From positions 626,092-690,091 of the forward strand of contig KN832563.1 in assembly GCA_000827205.1 (NCBI GenBank): 64,000 nt of DNA. Direction: 5' to 3'. This document shows, in pieces, positions 25,084-37,741 of the stretch. The translations under genes and the position numbers were made by a program. Under the pieces are notes generated by a model that ran no database searches, was not told where the DNA came from, and was given only the letters and a program-made list of their open reading frames with translations. The stretch's first letter is position 1. Each line of letters begins with the position of its first letter. This stretch comes from Plicaturopsis crispa FD-325 SS-3 (lineage: Eukaryota; Basidiomycota; Agaricomycetes; Amylocorticiales; Amylocorticiaceae).

Positions 25084-26252
25084 ACCTGTCAGCGGTTCTC
25101 TCGCTTCCAGCAGTCCATCTTGCTTCATCGACATCTCTTGGGGGATCCATTATTCTTTGGCAACCTCCTGCTATCCTTACCGGTGTAGTATAGTGACACC
25201 TTCAGTATGAAAACCTCTTCGGCGTTCTGCCGCGGCTCCCATTATCTTTTGCGCCGCGTTTAGGGCATGCAACTAGTGAACAGCAGCATTACTTCCCGGA
25301 ACGCGTCGCACTCCCCTCGTCGCTGCGAAATCATTGATGTCCCTCTGTCGTGCCCTTTACGCGAAATTAATGAAGGGGCGACAGCCGACAAAAACGGCGT
25401 GTGCCCATTCAATGTTCAATCCCGTTTGGAGGCGACGAGATGTCAGATGCTGTCTTACCGACTTGCGGTACGCATGCAGCATAAGCGAAAACGATCAATG
25501 CAAGATATCTGTCTCGAGGCCATACCCAATCGCGATACTCGCATTTCTTATGACACCGTTGAAATCGCTGCGTGTTTAGATGCATATGATTGCGAGCACT
25601 CACAAGGAATCGATACGCGGCCCATCCTAAAGCAACGCGGGGCAGGCCACCTAGTCATGGTGCCGAAAATTGGAGTATGCGTACGAGTCGGAGGCTCCCT
25701 GCGCATGGTGCGCATGAGTCAAGTGAATGGTTGCCATCATCCTATTTTGTGAGTAAGGCCCACTGAATTCAGATCCTTAGCGTCGAGAGTGCGCACCAGG
25801 TGTCTGCAGTAGAGTGCACATGGTCACCCCTGTGAGACCGCTAGACGAGCCGAGTCGAGGAGTGTGTTAGAGCATGGGGTTATCTTAATGAGAAACGGAG
25901 CTGAGGCAGCATAGCCTCTCGGCACTCAGGATTGGCAACGTTCACTGGGCAAGGGCATCAGTAGGGGGGAGCAACATAAGTGCCTACTATTTAGGCGCTC
26001 GGGGCTGGTGCTCAATGGCGCTGACTTGGCGCTGACGATCATATATCCCCAGTCGCGCGTCGCGTGATAATCCAAAGCAAACTTTGTTTAAAGCATGCAC
26101 CAGATGGTATATATTATGCAGGGGCCTACAATCCATTGTTCATCTGATACATATCGTAAGGGGACACGACATTGCAAAGCAGTGTACGACAGGGAAACTC
26201 ACAACCATTTCAAAGCAGCATAAGCATAATAGAGTCATCCGCCCGCGGGACC
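25084..26252. other. intergenic with an unrecognised 161-codon frame
   Basis: About 1.17 kb between the HP1 stop and the stop of the leftward coiled-coil gene. One plus-strand frame runs 25267-25752 from an ATG (MQLVNSSITSRNASHSPRR) with no family resemblance; its composition does not look clearly coding. Nothing else is visible. Confidence 0.35.
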
Positions 26253-28977
26253 TCAGAGCTCGACGTGTTCGCTGGGATCAGCTTCAACAGTCTTCTCCGT
26301 ATCCTTCTGCTCACTCCTCGGCTGAGCACTCTCCGTGGCCGCCGGTTCCTCAACCTTCCCAAGAGCCTCCAAGACCTCCGCTTGTCCCCGGCCAAGGATG
26401 ACCGGCGGTATGTCCTTGAGCTCTGCCACCTTCTTGGGGTCCTCGGGAGGGGCGGGGAGTACCGAAAATTCCGGCTCCGGAGCATCCTCATCTTCATCGA
26501 CATCATCCGGAGGGGAGACACCGTAGACAGTCGCCCCATTACGCTTGAGGCGCCGAAGCCGCGTTTCGAATCCTACAACGATGTCCTGGACCTCGGATTC
26601 AAGATCATCGACGACACGCAGCACGGGGTTGATCGGCGGGGAAGGGTGGCTGCCGTTCTGGATGGCGAGCGCTTGGTTGGTGTAGTCGGTGCTTTCTGTG
26701 GGGACAATTAACACCAGCAACAAAGCATGCACATCTCACTCACGGTCCATTAATTCGTGGTATCGTGCCCAGTCGATGGTGGTGACATCTTCGAGCCACG
26801 CATAATCCATGCCAAGGTCAGCCTGAGCAGCGCTAGCAAACTCTCTTACTTCTACTGTGAGACCTTGGACCTATATAAAAAGGATGAGAACAAAGACCAC
26901 CGTTAGAGCTTGAAGGCGAACGTACAGTACGCATCTCCTGATCGCGGTGGCCCGCGTACCAAGAATCGACGGCTTCAGTCACGGATTGCACCCTGTCTTC
27001 GAAACGCGCCTCGACCTTCGTGATGACGCGGTGCCATACTTCGACGTCGTCCAAGTCTTTCTGGCCATCCGTCTTGGTCTTCTTCGCCCGCTCCAAGTAC
27101 TTCTCAGCGCCCTTAATGAACTTCTCCCCATCACCAGCGAGGGTCTCGACAGCGGCTCTGATCTCAGGGTTAACCTTGAGTTCCGCTGCCGCCGTCTTGC
27201 GCATCGCGACCAAGTTCTTTCGCAGTTCCTTCTTCTTCGTCTTGACAAACGCAGCGAGGTCCTCCTCCCACTTGGTATGCCGGGACGTTATTTCTGCACG
27301 CTTCTCGGCGGTCGCAATAGCTTCAGCTTCGAGCCGTGCCTTTTTCTCCTCGTCGGTTTCGACCTGCTGGGGAGGTGGGGGAGGAGGCTCGGAGTCATCG
27401 GATTCCGATTCGTCGAGACCTAGATCTGCGTAAAACTGCTCGAGATCGATCTCCTCGTCGTGGGCTGCGGCACTAGGCACCGCGGGGGGTGTTGACGAGG
27501 GGCCAGTCACTGCGAGAACCGTGGAGCTGGCTTCATCAGTCACTGAAGAGACAGCAGATGACGCAGTCTCGATCGCTTCACTTGCGAGCGACGAGACAGA
27601 CGACACCACAGCTTCGACGGTTTCGGCCAGAGCGCCCGAAGGGAGCACCGTGGAGGAGGTCGGCTCGATGACATCTGGGAGCACCGTGGAGGCAGATGCA
27701 ACGGTTGTTTCTGTTATCGCTTGGAGAGTCGTGGGTGCAGATGCAAATGCCGAAGAGGAAGTGGCCTGTGGTTCAGGGACGCCCGACGATGAGGAGGACA
27801 AGGCTTCAGTGTCCAGGACAGGGGCTGGCGTATCTGCGGCGATGGGAACGATCGTGTCATCGACAGGTGCCTGAGGGGGAGGTGGCGTCGCGGACGTAGT
27901 CGAGGAGGCCTTCGGTTTCCCACTGCCTAACTCCACCACTTTCTCCCAAATCCGCGCCACATGCGGATCGACGAACTGACGTCTCTGGGCCTGGAGCACT
28001 AGGAGGAGTTGCTTGATAACGAGTTTCACCCGTTGCCACAGAGGGATGGCGTAGGGCTTCGCAATCTGGTATCCCCCGTATGTCTTGGAGGCAGCAAGCG
28101 AGACATATGGCTGCGCCTTGACCTGCAAGAGCTGGAGTTTGTTCGAAGCAAACTGGAGGGATGGCGAGATACGTTCCACATATTCCTGTGCGATGCGCAG
28201 ACGATATGGCTCGAGCTCACTCTCTACCCGCTGGATATGTGGCACGACATGTTTGTTCCATTGAGGGATGACGCGCTTGTTCCACTGAGGAACGACGCGT
28301 TTGTTCCATTGTGGTACGACGCGAGCGTTCCATTCGGCGTTTGTGCGGATGAGGACGGGCGTGGCGGTAGTGACGGCGCTGTCGATGTATTTCTTGCTTG
28401 TCACGACGTACGGGGATATGGAAGGGTGGTCTAGGACGCGCTGGAACTGCGGGAACACGTAGGGTTCGAGAACAAGGCGACGATAGTTGGCAAGACCGCG
28501 GCAGACAGGTGAAGCCAACTTTTCGTCGGAAGGACAGACGGAAAGAGTGTAGATAGTGAAGCAGAGTATGAACGTGTGTGTGAGGAGGTCTAGGAAACTC
28601 GTTTTGCTCTTCCGTTTCTAAGCGCATTGTGAGTTTGCAATGACAGAACCAGCGTAGATACATGCATTACCTTGCCACCTTTCTTCTGTTTAAATTTACC
28701 CTTTCCCTTTTTCCCAGGCGAGCCACCCTATAATCGTCTCAGTCAACGCGGATGCCATGCATGAATGGATCGTGGTGCTCACGTCGCTATTGGAGCCTGC
28801 TTTGGCCTCAGACCTAGCGTTAGATTCCTCCTCCTCTTCTAGAGACCTGAGATATTCCTCCGCCGCGTCCTCAGCCGTCTGTGGCGCCTTTCCCTTGGCG
28901 CGTGGTAGAGTTTGCGTGGAATTCACTCTTGATGCCGGCACAGCTGGTGTCACCGGTGTCCTGCGGGTAGTGACCAT
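26253..28977 (-). CDS. membrane-anchored coiled-coil protein with PQWNK repeats
   Basis: Leftward gene from the ATG at 28977 (MVTTRRTPVTPAVPASR) to a TGA at 26253-26255. A basic cytosolic head (PGKKGKGKFKQKKGGKKRK) appears once two short introns near 28760 and 28650 are removed. A membrane segment follows (FLDLLTHTFILCFTIYTLSV). The next region holds a nine-residue repeat, VVPQWNKR, in three to four copies (28241-28335). After that come a Ser/Thr/Pro-rich linker, an acidic patch (EEIDLEQFYADLGLDE) and a long charged coiled coil (EEKKARLEAEAIATAEKRAE). Two more exons end LRRLKRNGATVYGVSP and a Pro/Glu-rich tail. I do not recognise a named family. A single-pass ER or nuclear-envelope protein is my inference. 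Confidence 0.75.
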
Positions 28978-29264
28978 GGCCGGTAGAAGAAACGAGTGTT
29001 AAACTGGATCTGTTCAGTCCGAGCTTTGATACTCCGTTCAGTGGAAAATATTATCCGACAGGAGGAAAGAAATAGAAAATGAGGGGCAACGGTTGGAGTA
29101 AAGGGTTTGACTTTCAGCCACAGCTCAGCCACCAGGAACACTGACGTGGTATTTGCACTTGTTTGCTATTGGCATCCAATTCACCACTACGCCTACGATA
29201 TCGAAGCCAGATCCCTCTTACCTCTTGCCATCACTGGCCCTCGTTTCTCGTCGGCTTTTGCTCG
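28978..29264. promoter_or_regulatory. divergent promoter
   Basis: About 290 bases separate the start codons of two head-to-head genes, the coiled-coil protein and the KEN-box protein, and must contain both promoters. The sequence has a repeated CAGCCAC motif (about 29117-29132). No TATA box is obvious. Confidence 0.45.
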
Positions 29265-31243
29265 ATGTCGTCTCCTCAAATGTCTCGCAATCCGGTAAAA
29301 GCGACGTATGCTCATAAACGCAGTCGTACCAGGACCGCCAGACCAGCACAATCTTCTCCGTTGGAAGCAATTGACCAGGACGATCTAACGACGCGCTCAC
29401 AAATGAAACAACGAATGCTGAAACGGTCTCGGCGCCAGACGTCAACGAATGATGCTCCTACGAACGATGAGGACCCCCCGGAACGAGTTTCAAAACGACG
29501 CAAGCAGGCCATTCCCGGACCCACCTCTAACCTCAGTCTGCTCACTGTCGACCCAGAGAACGCTCTCCAATTCCAGACCCCATTCAATTCAAACAGTCCC
29601 GTGCAGACTAACCACTACCTTACAAATGCTGAACCGGAACATCTCTCGCCGCTGCCTATGGTCAAACGTATCTTATCCCGCAGAAGCTCTCGTAACTTGA
29701 AGGAAAACTCGTCTCGTCGCAGCCTCGCGTCTCCATTCAACAGCCAGCCTGTATCCCAAGTCGCGTCTCCTAGACAAAAAACAAGCTCCAGAAACAAATC
29801 GAAGCGTGCGCCATTGAAACCACGCACACTTTCCAGCGTTTCGAACGAAAACATGATGCAACGCCAAGACACTAATCCCACAACCCACTCCGCTTCGCAA
29901 AAGTCCCCTCGTAATTTCACGAAAGCGCATCACCGTCATCCCTCAGGCCCAACGGTGTCGCATCCGCCTCCTGGAGACGAATGGCTCGCCGCAAATGTTC
30001 CTAGCCGCAGCCCCCCGACGGACGCAAATCACTTTATTACACCCCCTGATCACAGCGTGGGCTCTTCATCCTTCCTCCGCGGCGACCCCGCTGCTTACTC
30101 GACGCCAGCTCGCAATAAGCCCTCTGCTGCGAGTCCGGCCGATGCGGACTATTCCTCCGATTTTGTGGGTTCGCCGTTCACATATGCACGCGCGCTCGCA
30201 CCGACAGATCTCGACGTAGACATGCACGATTCTCTACCGGATCGCAGAGCGCTGCGGTATGCTCTTCCGAGGAACAGTATCATCGCCTCCCCTACATATG
30301 ACTTCACAATCAACGGACGAACCGCTTCTTCTGGTGCCCCACTGGACCGTATGGACACTGATGGCGGTCCTGACAATCAATTTGACGCGCAGAGGATGAG
30401 GGACCCATTTGCCAAGCATTCTGTTGTCGAGTACACAATCGCTTTACCCGATGCGAGCAGCTCTCCCCCGGATTTCCCGATGTCCCGTACGCATTCTCCC
30501 CGCTCGCGCGATCTGGCTTCCGAGATGCGTGCGGCCGATGGCTCGCAGCGCGCAATTTCTCTCAATTTTGGTCCCAGTGCACCAGCAAGCCCGCAGAGCC
30601 AGCTCAAGGATATTTTCTCGTCGCTTATTCTTGACGGTGACATACTATACTTTCTCTAAGTTGAAGGACATCTCCTCATAGAGTTTGGAATCCTACAGAA
30701 GATGAAATAGACAAAGGTGCCGCATCTGACGAGGAAGTTGAGCGCCACGAACGTCACGACTCCGGCATCAGCATGGAGATGTCGCTCCCTCACCGCGCAC
30801 ACTCACTCGACAGTCCCCTCGAAGTCGGCCCGAGCACGCGCATGCGTGCTAGCCACAACGCTAAAGAAAACCAGACCAAAACTCGGAACAGGCGCGGGAC
30901 CATCCGTGCATCTGACTTTCCCCCGGCTCGCACAAACAACGGCTCCAGCACAAGTGGCCTTGTCCTTCCACCGCGCAGAACACGCTCCGGAACCGTCGTC
31001 GGGCCCTCGTTCAAATCCGCACCTACGAGCCTCGCTCCGGCCCACGAAGTGGAGCAGGACGAACCCGAAATTTCGGAGTCGGACGACGAACTGCTCATGA
31101 AAGAACACTGGTGCGACGACGACTGGGAACTTAGTGGCCGCCCTGTCGTGTATGCTGACGGTGAAGGCCCGGGAGCCATGGTCGTCGGCGATGACGGATC
31201 AGACGACGAGCTTGACTTCTTGGCAAGCGGATACCACGGATAA
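29265..31243 (+). CDS. disordered Ser/Pro-rich basic protein with a KEN box
   Basis: Two exons. I start at the ATG at 29265 (MSSPQMSRNPVKATYAHKRS); the frame is open upstream but has no ATG. The intron runs from about 30637 to an AG near 30682, joining SLILD to VWNPTEDEID. The protein, about 640 residues, is largely disordered: Arg/Ser-rich, with many SP/TP sites (LSPLPMVKR, SRSPPTDAN, FITPPDH, YSTPARN). Late motifs are NAKENQTKTRNRRGTIRASD, which includes a KEN box, and RRTRSGTVVG. An acidic C-terminus follows (ISESDDELLMKEHWCDDDWE). KEN plus many Cdk-type sites suggests a cell-cycle protein degraded through APC/C; that is inference. I do not recognise the family. Confidence 0.7.
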
Positions 31244-31902
31244 AGGTCAGTCGGGCTGATCAAATATACAGAACCATACTGATGCATCATAGCTGGATAC
31301 TACAAATAAACTACGACCCGTCCAGCTAGGACGGTCTTTACCTTTCGCCCCGAATCATAACGCTACCAACGGAACTTCTCTGGACCACGAACCCATCGCA
31401 TCGGTTATATCTCTGCTCTCGTCTCTTGCTGTCTGCTCTAGCTTTCCTCTGCTATTTTCTTCGCTATATGTTGCTATGGAGCCCCCGCTTTGCCGTCACT
31501 TGTTGGAATCCATACCCATCGTACTGGTTATACATGTACTGTGTCTCTGCGCTTCTCGGACGCTGCTACGTTTCTGTTTGGACGTATCGCTCCTCGCATC
31601 AATTCTCGCTGTATCCCCACCTCTCACTGTATCCTCAGTTTCAGTTTTGTACGGCGCTCTGTAAAACATCATAAGTTCATCACGGATCGGTCTTTTGGGT
31701 TTTTGTGTCTGCATAATGTTTTCTATAAGAACTTAGTCTACTGTACTTCTATTACGGATTACTTGTACTGGAGCTGTACGCTACATATACGTTTCCTGCC
31801 AATCCATCAGGCCATGCCTTTTACAACCTCTGTCGAATTGACGACGAAGCCGTGCACTAACATAGACAGAATAAGGATCAGAAGCCGATACCACGGTGGA
31901 TC
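31244..31902. other. intergenic, convergent 3' regions
   Basis: About 660 bases between two gene ends pointing at each other. The stretch is T/C-rich on the plus strand, consistent with 3' untranslated sequence. No gene is seen. Confidence 0.5.
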
Positions 31903-33180
31903 TTAGAAGGACGTACGGTTGGCCTCGTAGATGACGGTGTCGAACGCGTACTGCGGACTGCTCGTCGCCGTGCCGTCCTCGAGGATGACGAAGTCGTAGC
32001 CCTTGTAGTATGCATCCTGTGTAGTAAGAGAAACATACATCGAGCGTTACTGGTCAGACACGGTTCGGCACGCAGCGAGCGCATCAATAGCACTCACATT
32101 CATGGTACCCAACACACATTGGTCGATGTTGACGCCGGAGATGAAAAGCGTAGATATCTCAGTGTCTTCGAGCCAGATGCCAAGAGGAGTCTACAAAAGT
32201 AGATCATGCGACATGTTGGTGGGTGATGATGTGCATGGGAGCATCGGGGACGTACCTGGGCACCCCACAGCGCCGACTGCCTGTTTTTCGGGAAGTAGAA
32301 GTCTGTACCAGATTTCTGTGTCTAGGCATCAGTGGACGTCTCTTTCGCTTGTGGTGTAATGAAACGCACCAAGCCCTCCTTGTACATTTCACCCAGAATG
32401 CCGTAAGGCTCTGCGCACAGAGACGGTTAGTGACAAGAATTGAACGCGTAACACTCTTGATTCCTACCGGTGTTCCACTGGTCACGCACAAGCTTCCTTC
32501 CCATGTCCACGACTCCAGTCGAAGTATTCAGCTTGCCCATCTCAGACCCCACAGACTTAGTGGGGTCGTGGTTCGTGCCGAAGCTGTACTTGTACGAAGG
32601 GGGGATGTTGAGAATGTCGTAGTCACTGAGACCCCACTTGATAAATTAGGCGCGTCAGAAAAAGGACGGGTATGCAGATCTTAAACTGGCCAACCTGTGC
32701 CCAGACGACGGGAGCTCCGGCTTTGCGGAAGGCCTTGATCGTCTTCACGATAGGCTCGATTGTCGCAAGTCCTGCAGGGAAGTCGGTGTAATTCGGGTGC
32801 AGGAAGAAGTCTGCGGAAGCTGCTCAGTTCTATCTGCGGATACGAGAATGGGCGTGGTGCACTTACTCTGCATGTCGATGATGGCGAATGCAGTCTTCTT
32901 TGGGGCGAGACGGATAGGTCCTTTTGTACCGCTCTTGATAACTTTTGAGTTATGGTGGTGGCCACGAGTGAGGTCGAACCCATTGGCGTCGACTTTCCAG
33001 TAGTTCTGTCAGGGCGATGATGTGCGTCAGGATACACGTCGTACTTGAACACTGCGTTTGACATACATAGTAGTTGCCGAATGTGGATACGGCAGTCGTA
33101 TTATTTGTTGCAGCGCAAAGCGGCATGATCAAGGCAGACGCCACTGATACCAAGAGGACGCGCATAGTTGAGGCAACCAT
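31903..33180 (-). CDS. secreted isochorismatase-like cysteine hydrolase
   Basis: Leftward gene from the ATG at 33180 to a TAA at 31903-31905, with about five introns. The N-terminus (MRVLLVSVASALIMPLCAAT after a short lead) is a signal peptide. The core matches the isochorismatase superfamily: FAIIDMQNFFLHPN carries the catalytic Asp, FYFPKNRQSALWG the catalytic Lys, and LFISGVNIDQCVLGT the nucleophile Cys. VVWAQWGLSDYD and a terminal FDTVIYEANRTSF are also typical. Superfamily members hydrolyse amides or vinyl ethers such as isochorismate or nicotinamide. A secreted fungal member could act on plant or competitor metabolites, but the substrate cannot be told. All three catalytic residues are intact. 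Confidence 0.87.
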
Positions 33181-33835
33181 TTTTCGATGAGCTCGGGGGC
33201 GGCTAGGGAAGGTGAAGGGATTTAGAACAGAGCTCGCATGGATTATAAATGCCTTTAAACATTTGACTGTTATCAGGCACCTGTAGATAAGGTCGAGATG
33301 AACTGGGCAGATAGGGTAAAATGTGGACTCGACATGACCGCGTGCCTGAATGCGCCTCGAGCTTCAGCAGATTTTAAAGCTCGGCCGAGGTGGAAATGTC
33401 CCGTCTGGACAACGACGGTAAAGTTGACGTTGTAGCAGCTGTCTGTACAAGGTGGTAGAAAAAACAAGGGAGTCTGGCCCGGCGGCGAAAGACTCTTCAG
33501 GTCAAGACCACGTGGCTCTGAAGGCCGCGGAATTCCAACCTTCGTGTTTCATGAATTTGACTTTCATTCGAGGTCTACACTGAGCAGTTTGGTGAAGTGA
33601 AGTAGAAAAGTGAGGGCAAAAACAACAGCAGTGTACATATATATGTCGATGCATGGCCCGAATACCCCAAAGGCTCGTATCAAGAAAATAGGAGGTGCGC
33701 GTAGTAAGTAGACGCTATGAGACAAGGTATGGTGGCTACAGTGAGGGTATCAAGTCAGATCGTACAACAGATCAGGATAGGATACGTGAAATATAATGAT
33801 CCCGAAGATACACCGCTAAAACAGAGCGCCGCTCG
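33181..33835. other. intergenic
   Basis: About 650 bases that include the isochorismatase promoter and the 3' end of the Smr gene. No convincing coding pattern was seen. Confidence 0.45.
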
Positions 33836-35889
33836 CTATCGTCGCCCACCATTTCGTCCCCGGACGACCAGACCGCCGTCCCAGGTGCCGACGTTCCATC
33901 CCTGCTCTGTAAGCGCGGCTTTCACAGCCGGCTTCAAAACGCCGACACGATTCGTTGAGTGTGTGCCACGGCCAGTGATGATTTTCAGCGGCTTCGCTGA
34001 GGGAAAGACATTAGGAGGGACGGCGTTGAGATATGAGGTTATGGAACATACTGGACGAAGCACCGTCGATGCTGAGGATTTCTTTCACGATAACGAGAGC
34101 TTCTGAGACAGTCGTTCCGTGTAGATCAATTGTGTCCTTATTGCCGGAAGCCAACCTGCGAAAGTAACGACGCATTAGCAATGTGAGCGGAGTGGGCGGT
34201 CCAAATAAATGCGTACCTCTTGGATTGCACGGTAGCTCGAGCTTCGTCTAGAGCTTCACTCTTGACGACCTCCTGTTGTTCTCGAGCCTAATTTACAATG
34301 TTGAGCATGTGATGACATATGAAAGTGCGTTGACACATACCCGTTCGGCATAGTACAGCGCAACCTCGCCACCATGGGTCTTCTTGTTCCCGCGTGCCCA
34401 GGCGCGCCCCGCCTCACGAAGTAATTCGTCCCGCTTTCGCCTGGCGTTATCACCTGTCCTCCCGAGCATAGATGGCGTATTGATAGGCCTTTGCGCGTAT
34501 GCCGGTATAGCAGCAGCAAGTGGATGCGGTCCAGGGGGATGTTTGCGCGCAGGGATCGTCTGCCATGCCGATGATCTTGCAGTGGAAGTCTGCTTTACTT
34601 TAGTGGTGGGTGGTGGCCGTGTCGCGGGGGGTATGGTTGACTGGGTTGGAGAGGTGGGAACAGCGGTCAGCCATGGGGAAGTGGAAGGGGTCGGTGGCGG
34701 CGCGGGGGAATGATATATGCCCATTTCAAGCGCGTAGTCAGAGTCAGAGTCGAGGTCGTGTAGTAGACGGACGATGTCTAGGGCGTCATCGGCACGTCCT
34801 TGCGCAGCGTGGAGGGCGAGGGAAGCATCGGATAGGAGGGAGCTACTCTGCGCGGACGACAATGACTCGTATTTGGGAGAAGCGCGGAGAACATCGAAAA
34901 GGCCGAAAAGGGTGGGGTTGTAATCAGCATTGTCGCGATCAGAGGGCGACATTAGTGAGTGTAGAGCAGCACGGAGGGCGTGTGCAGGTGAGCTATAGGC
35001 CGGAGAGTGGAAATATGATTGGAAGAATGCGGGCGGGTGTGGCGCAAGAAGGTCTGCGAGGTGCGAGGAGAGCGAAGTGAGCTGCGTCCACGGATCTGGA
35101 GTAGACTTCGAGCCTGTGTCGACGCGTAAAGGCACATGCTGTCGCTGACGGATATCGACAAGAGGAATTGTCTTTCCCTTGCTTATATTTTTCCGCTTCC
35201 CTGCTTTAACCCCATTCGCGTTGGCCTTTGGGAAGGTAGTCGACTTCTTCTTGACCTCTACTGTCTCCCAAGACTTCTCAGCTACATCCTCGGTTTCCAG
35301 TGCATCTATCCCGCGTTCCTCCAACTCCTGGATATACTCGCGGGTGAGCAACCCATCGATCACGGCCTCCATGTCCACATCGGATTCCGCATTGTCGTCG
35401 GCGTCTACGCCTGCGTCAAGGAGCGCACGCTGTAGTGTGGCGGACGGTATGTGAGGCAGCGCAGCTTGAAGAAAACCGAGTGGCGAGCTGAAATGATGTG
35501 CAGATGACCCGGACGAGCTCGTTTCGGAGGAACTTGCGGCGGTCGTTTCTCCACTATCGAACAGCTCTGGCGTAGTCGTGTCTTCCGTAGTGACAGAATG
35601 TGCAAGATCCAAGCATCCAAAGTCCGTACTCAGTTGCTCGTGCTCGTCCCGTTCAGCTTGGGCGGCCAGCTCTTGGAGCATCTTGCGAAGCCCCTGTACA
35701 TCGCCAGATGTTGGAGATTGCGCATTTCCATGGCTATCGCGTTCGACCTCTGCGACGAGTGCTGCTAGTAGGGAGGTGTCGAGTGGTGGGCAAAATTCCG
35801 CCTGCCATCATCGAACTTGCTCGCTCAGCAGGGGCTTCGAAGCGTCGGTGACTGGGTTCTCGCACCTCAAGTGTTTCGTATAGAGGCAT
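33836..35889 (-). CDS. Smr-domain protein with DUF1771-like helix
   Basis: Leftward gene from the ATG at 35889 (MPLYETLE, a tiny first exon) to a TAG at 33836-33838. Splicing out about 64 bases joins it to AEFCPPLDTSLLAALVAEVE. A long low-complexity region holds a CUE-like helix (LGFLQAALPHIPSATLQRAL). The DUF1771-like block (RRKRDELLREAGRAWARGN, HGGEVALYYAERAREQQEVV) then leads into the Smr domain: NKDTIDLHGTTVSEALVIV, then LKIITGRGTHS and ALTEQGWNVGTWDGGLVV. DLHG and GRGTHS are the Smr signature residues. Eukaryotic CUE-DUF1771-Smr proteins (the yeast Cue2/NONU-1 type) are linked to endonucleolytic no-go mRNA decay; a similar role here is inferred. Confidence 0.88.
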
Positions 35890-36193
35890 GCGTATTGCGG
35901 TCGCGTTGTGTTATGGTAGTGTATTGTGAGGGTAGTTGCGCCTGAGATGTGATTTAGAACCTGGATAACGCATACGCTGAGAGAGGCTGACAGTTGCGCA
36001 AGTCAGAATGACGAACATAAAAAGGCGGCGTCGGGGTTCGATCGGGCGGCTCCCCCAGACTCGTACCTTGCTGCGCGGCGTCAAAAGTCCAGAGTCTGGG
36101 TCAGAAGGGGACTGGCGGGGATGCCGGAAACGCTTCTTGTCCTTATACCACAAGCGACCGCCGACGATAAATAGCTAGCGAACAACCGGCCAA
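35890..36193. promoter_or_regulatory. divergent promoter of Smr and DUF2015 genes
   Basis: About 300 bases between two start codons pointing away from each other. A CGATAAATAG run near 36164-36173 is TATA-like and lies about 20 bases left of the DUF2015 ATG. No other element is clear. Confidence 0.4.
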
Positions 36194-36764
36194 ATGCTCT
36201 TCTATTTCTCTTTCTTAGCTTGTGCAGCGTTACTGGTAATGCGTACGTCGAGACCCCCCTTTACACCACTCGAATCGGGCAAATAACGACTGACGCCCAA
36301 CCTGTTAACAGTGACATTTCGTTACCGTGCCACGCTCCTTCCCCACGTCCCCGACCGTGTCAAGGGCTTGTTTCCTCGACTTGGACACTACACCCCCCTT
36401 TCGACGTTTCACCAGCAAGCAGGTGCTGGTCTATCGTCGAACGAGTTTGATATCGAGGCCAACATTCGGGACGGGGATTCGAGGGCTGGTTTAGACGAGC
36501 GCGGCACCCAGGAGGTCCTGGAGATCATGCGTAGAGAGCGCATAAAGTACGCCATTCCACTCACCACACGAAGTTATCCGACCCATATTTTGTGGCACAC
36601 AGCTTTGACCAGGCGAGGCTTATCCGACATAATCAGATCCTTGCCCGCAACAACGTGGATCCGTCAGGTTTGTTGGCATAGTCCTAGTCTGTACTATAAC
36701 GCTCTAACGCTGTTTCTGTATCTTAGGAATGCCCTTGGATTCAAAGGCTATCACGCACCTTTAA
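36194..36764 (+). CDS. DUF2015 family protein
   Basis: Four exons (36194-36242, 36312-36546, 36603-36667, 36727-36764) encode 128 residues and join in frame with GT...AG introns. The N-terminus is a membrane anchor (MLFYFSFLACAALLVMLTFR). The body reads SNEFDIEANIRDGDSRAGLD, EVLEIMRRERINFDQARLIR, HNQILARNNVDPSGMPLDSK, and ends AITHL. FDIE.NI..GDSRAGLD and FDQARL.RH..... .G..P.GMPLDSKA are the hallmark of the fungal DUF2015 family, whose function is not established. Length and membrane anchor agree with the family. It is transcribed away from the Smr gene. Confidence 0.88.
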
Positions 36765-37741
36765 TCTCTATCTTCAGACCTCTGTCTTTTTAATCATGTA
36801 TCACAGTAACTCTCCCTCCAACGTCTCTTCATCTTACGGGACTTCTTCATGCGTCTTGCAGAAGTCATCGGACATCTCACTCATTCTATTGGTTTTACTG
36901 TTGTTCACCATTTGTTGCACTACACCACACAAATGCTAATCCTAGCCTTGATTTTAGTCCATTCCAGAGTCTTAGCTCAAGCACATGAGTTGCCGCGATT
37001 GTCAGACACCCTATCGACATTCCGTGGGTCTCCCTAGCCGGCCCGCCCAAACATCCACTGTGTCTTTCTGATTATGCGAGTCCGCCGCTTCTCCAGACCT
37101 GCGCGACAAATGGATGTCATTTTGCAGGACATGTGGTATCGCCTTTCTTCATCTACGTATACCCTGTCCAACTTTAGGCTCAATGTCAGGTTATGTGCCG
37201 CATTCCCTTTTCCGATGCGCTCAGCGAGAAGAACGAAGTACGGCTTATGTTCGGATTATATTTTCAGTACGAGCGGTCCGGCACCACATGGCTACCAAGT
37301 CACCCACCGAGAACCATCTCCAAACCTGCTCTATCCGCATGGCAGTCATTGTTCGAGAATTTCGAGACGAACTAATGCGAAGCTCGATAGACAACGATGT
37401 CTAGACGCGGGCTTCGGTATGTCTTTCTTCCTCGTTATCGGAGTGGTTTTAACTGGCCCGGTGGTTTCTCAGGACAAACACAGTCGGATTGCACGCACGG
37501 ACATAAATATCCGCATCGAAAGCAAATTCACACCTACGACGTGCCTGCTGCAACTCGACTTCTTCCAGGGTTCTTTGTGCGAACGAGCAGTGTACGAGAG
37601 CCTCATGCCGCGTGAGCCTATCACGGGGGTTCACCGGGATCACCTGTATCGTGCATCTGCGCTATGCTTGACCGCCTCGTCGATAGTATAAGAACATGGC
37701 ATATCGTACTGCCCACTCCTCTACAGGTGTACTATCCAATC
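36765..37741. other. intergenic with unrecognised open frames
   Basis: Nearly 1 kb between the DUF2015 stop and the hydrolase start. A plus-strand frame of 205 codons (37074-37691) and an overlapping minus-strand frame (37449-37643) are open, but neither resembles a family I know. A short frame at 36849-37037 has one hydrophobic stretch. A decayed gene or a long leader for the hydrolase are both possible. Confidence 0.35.

Noticed and set aside
36020-36060. GGGTTCGATCGGG resembling a tRNA B box
   Set aside because: No matching A box upstream and no foldable acceptor stem; it lies in the Smr/DUF2015 promoter region.
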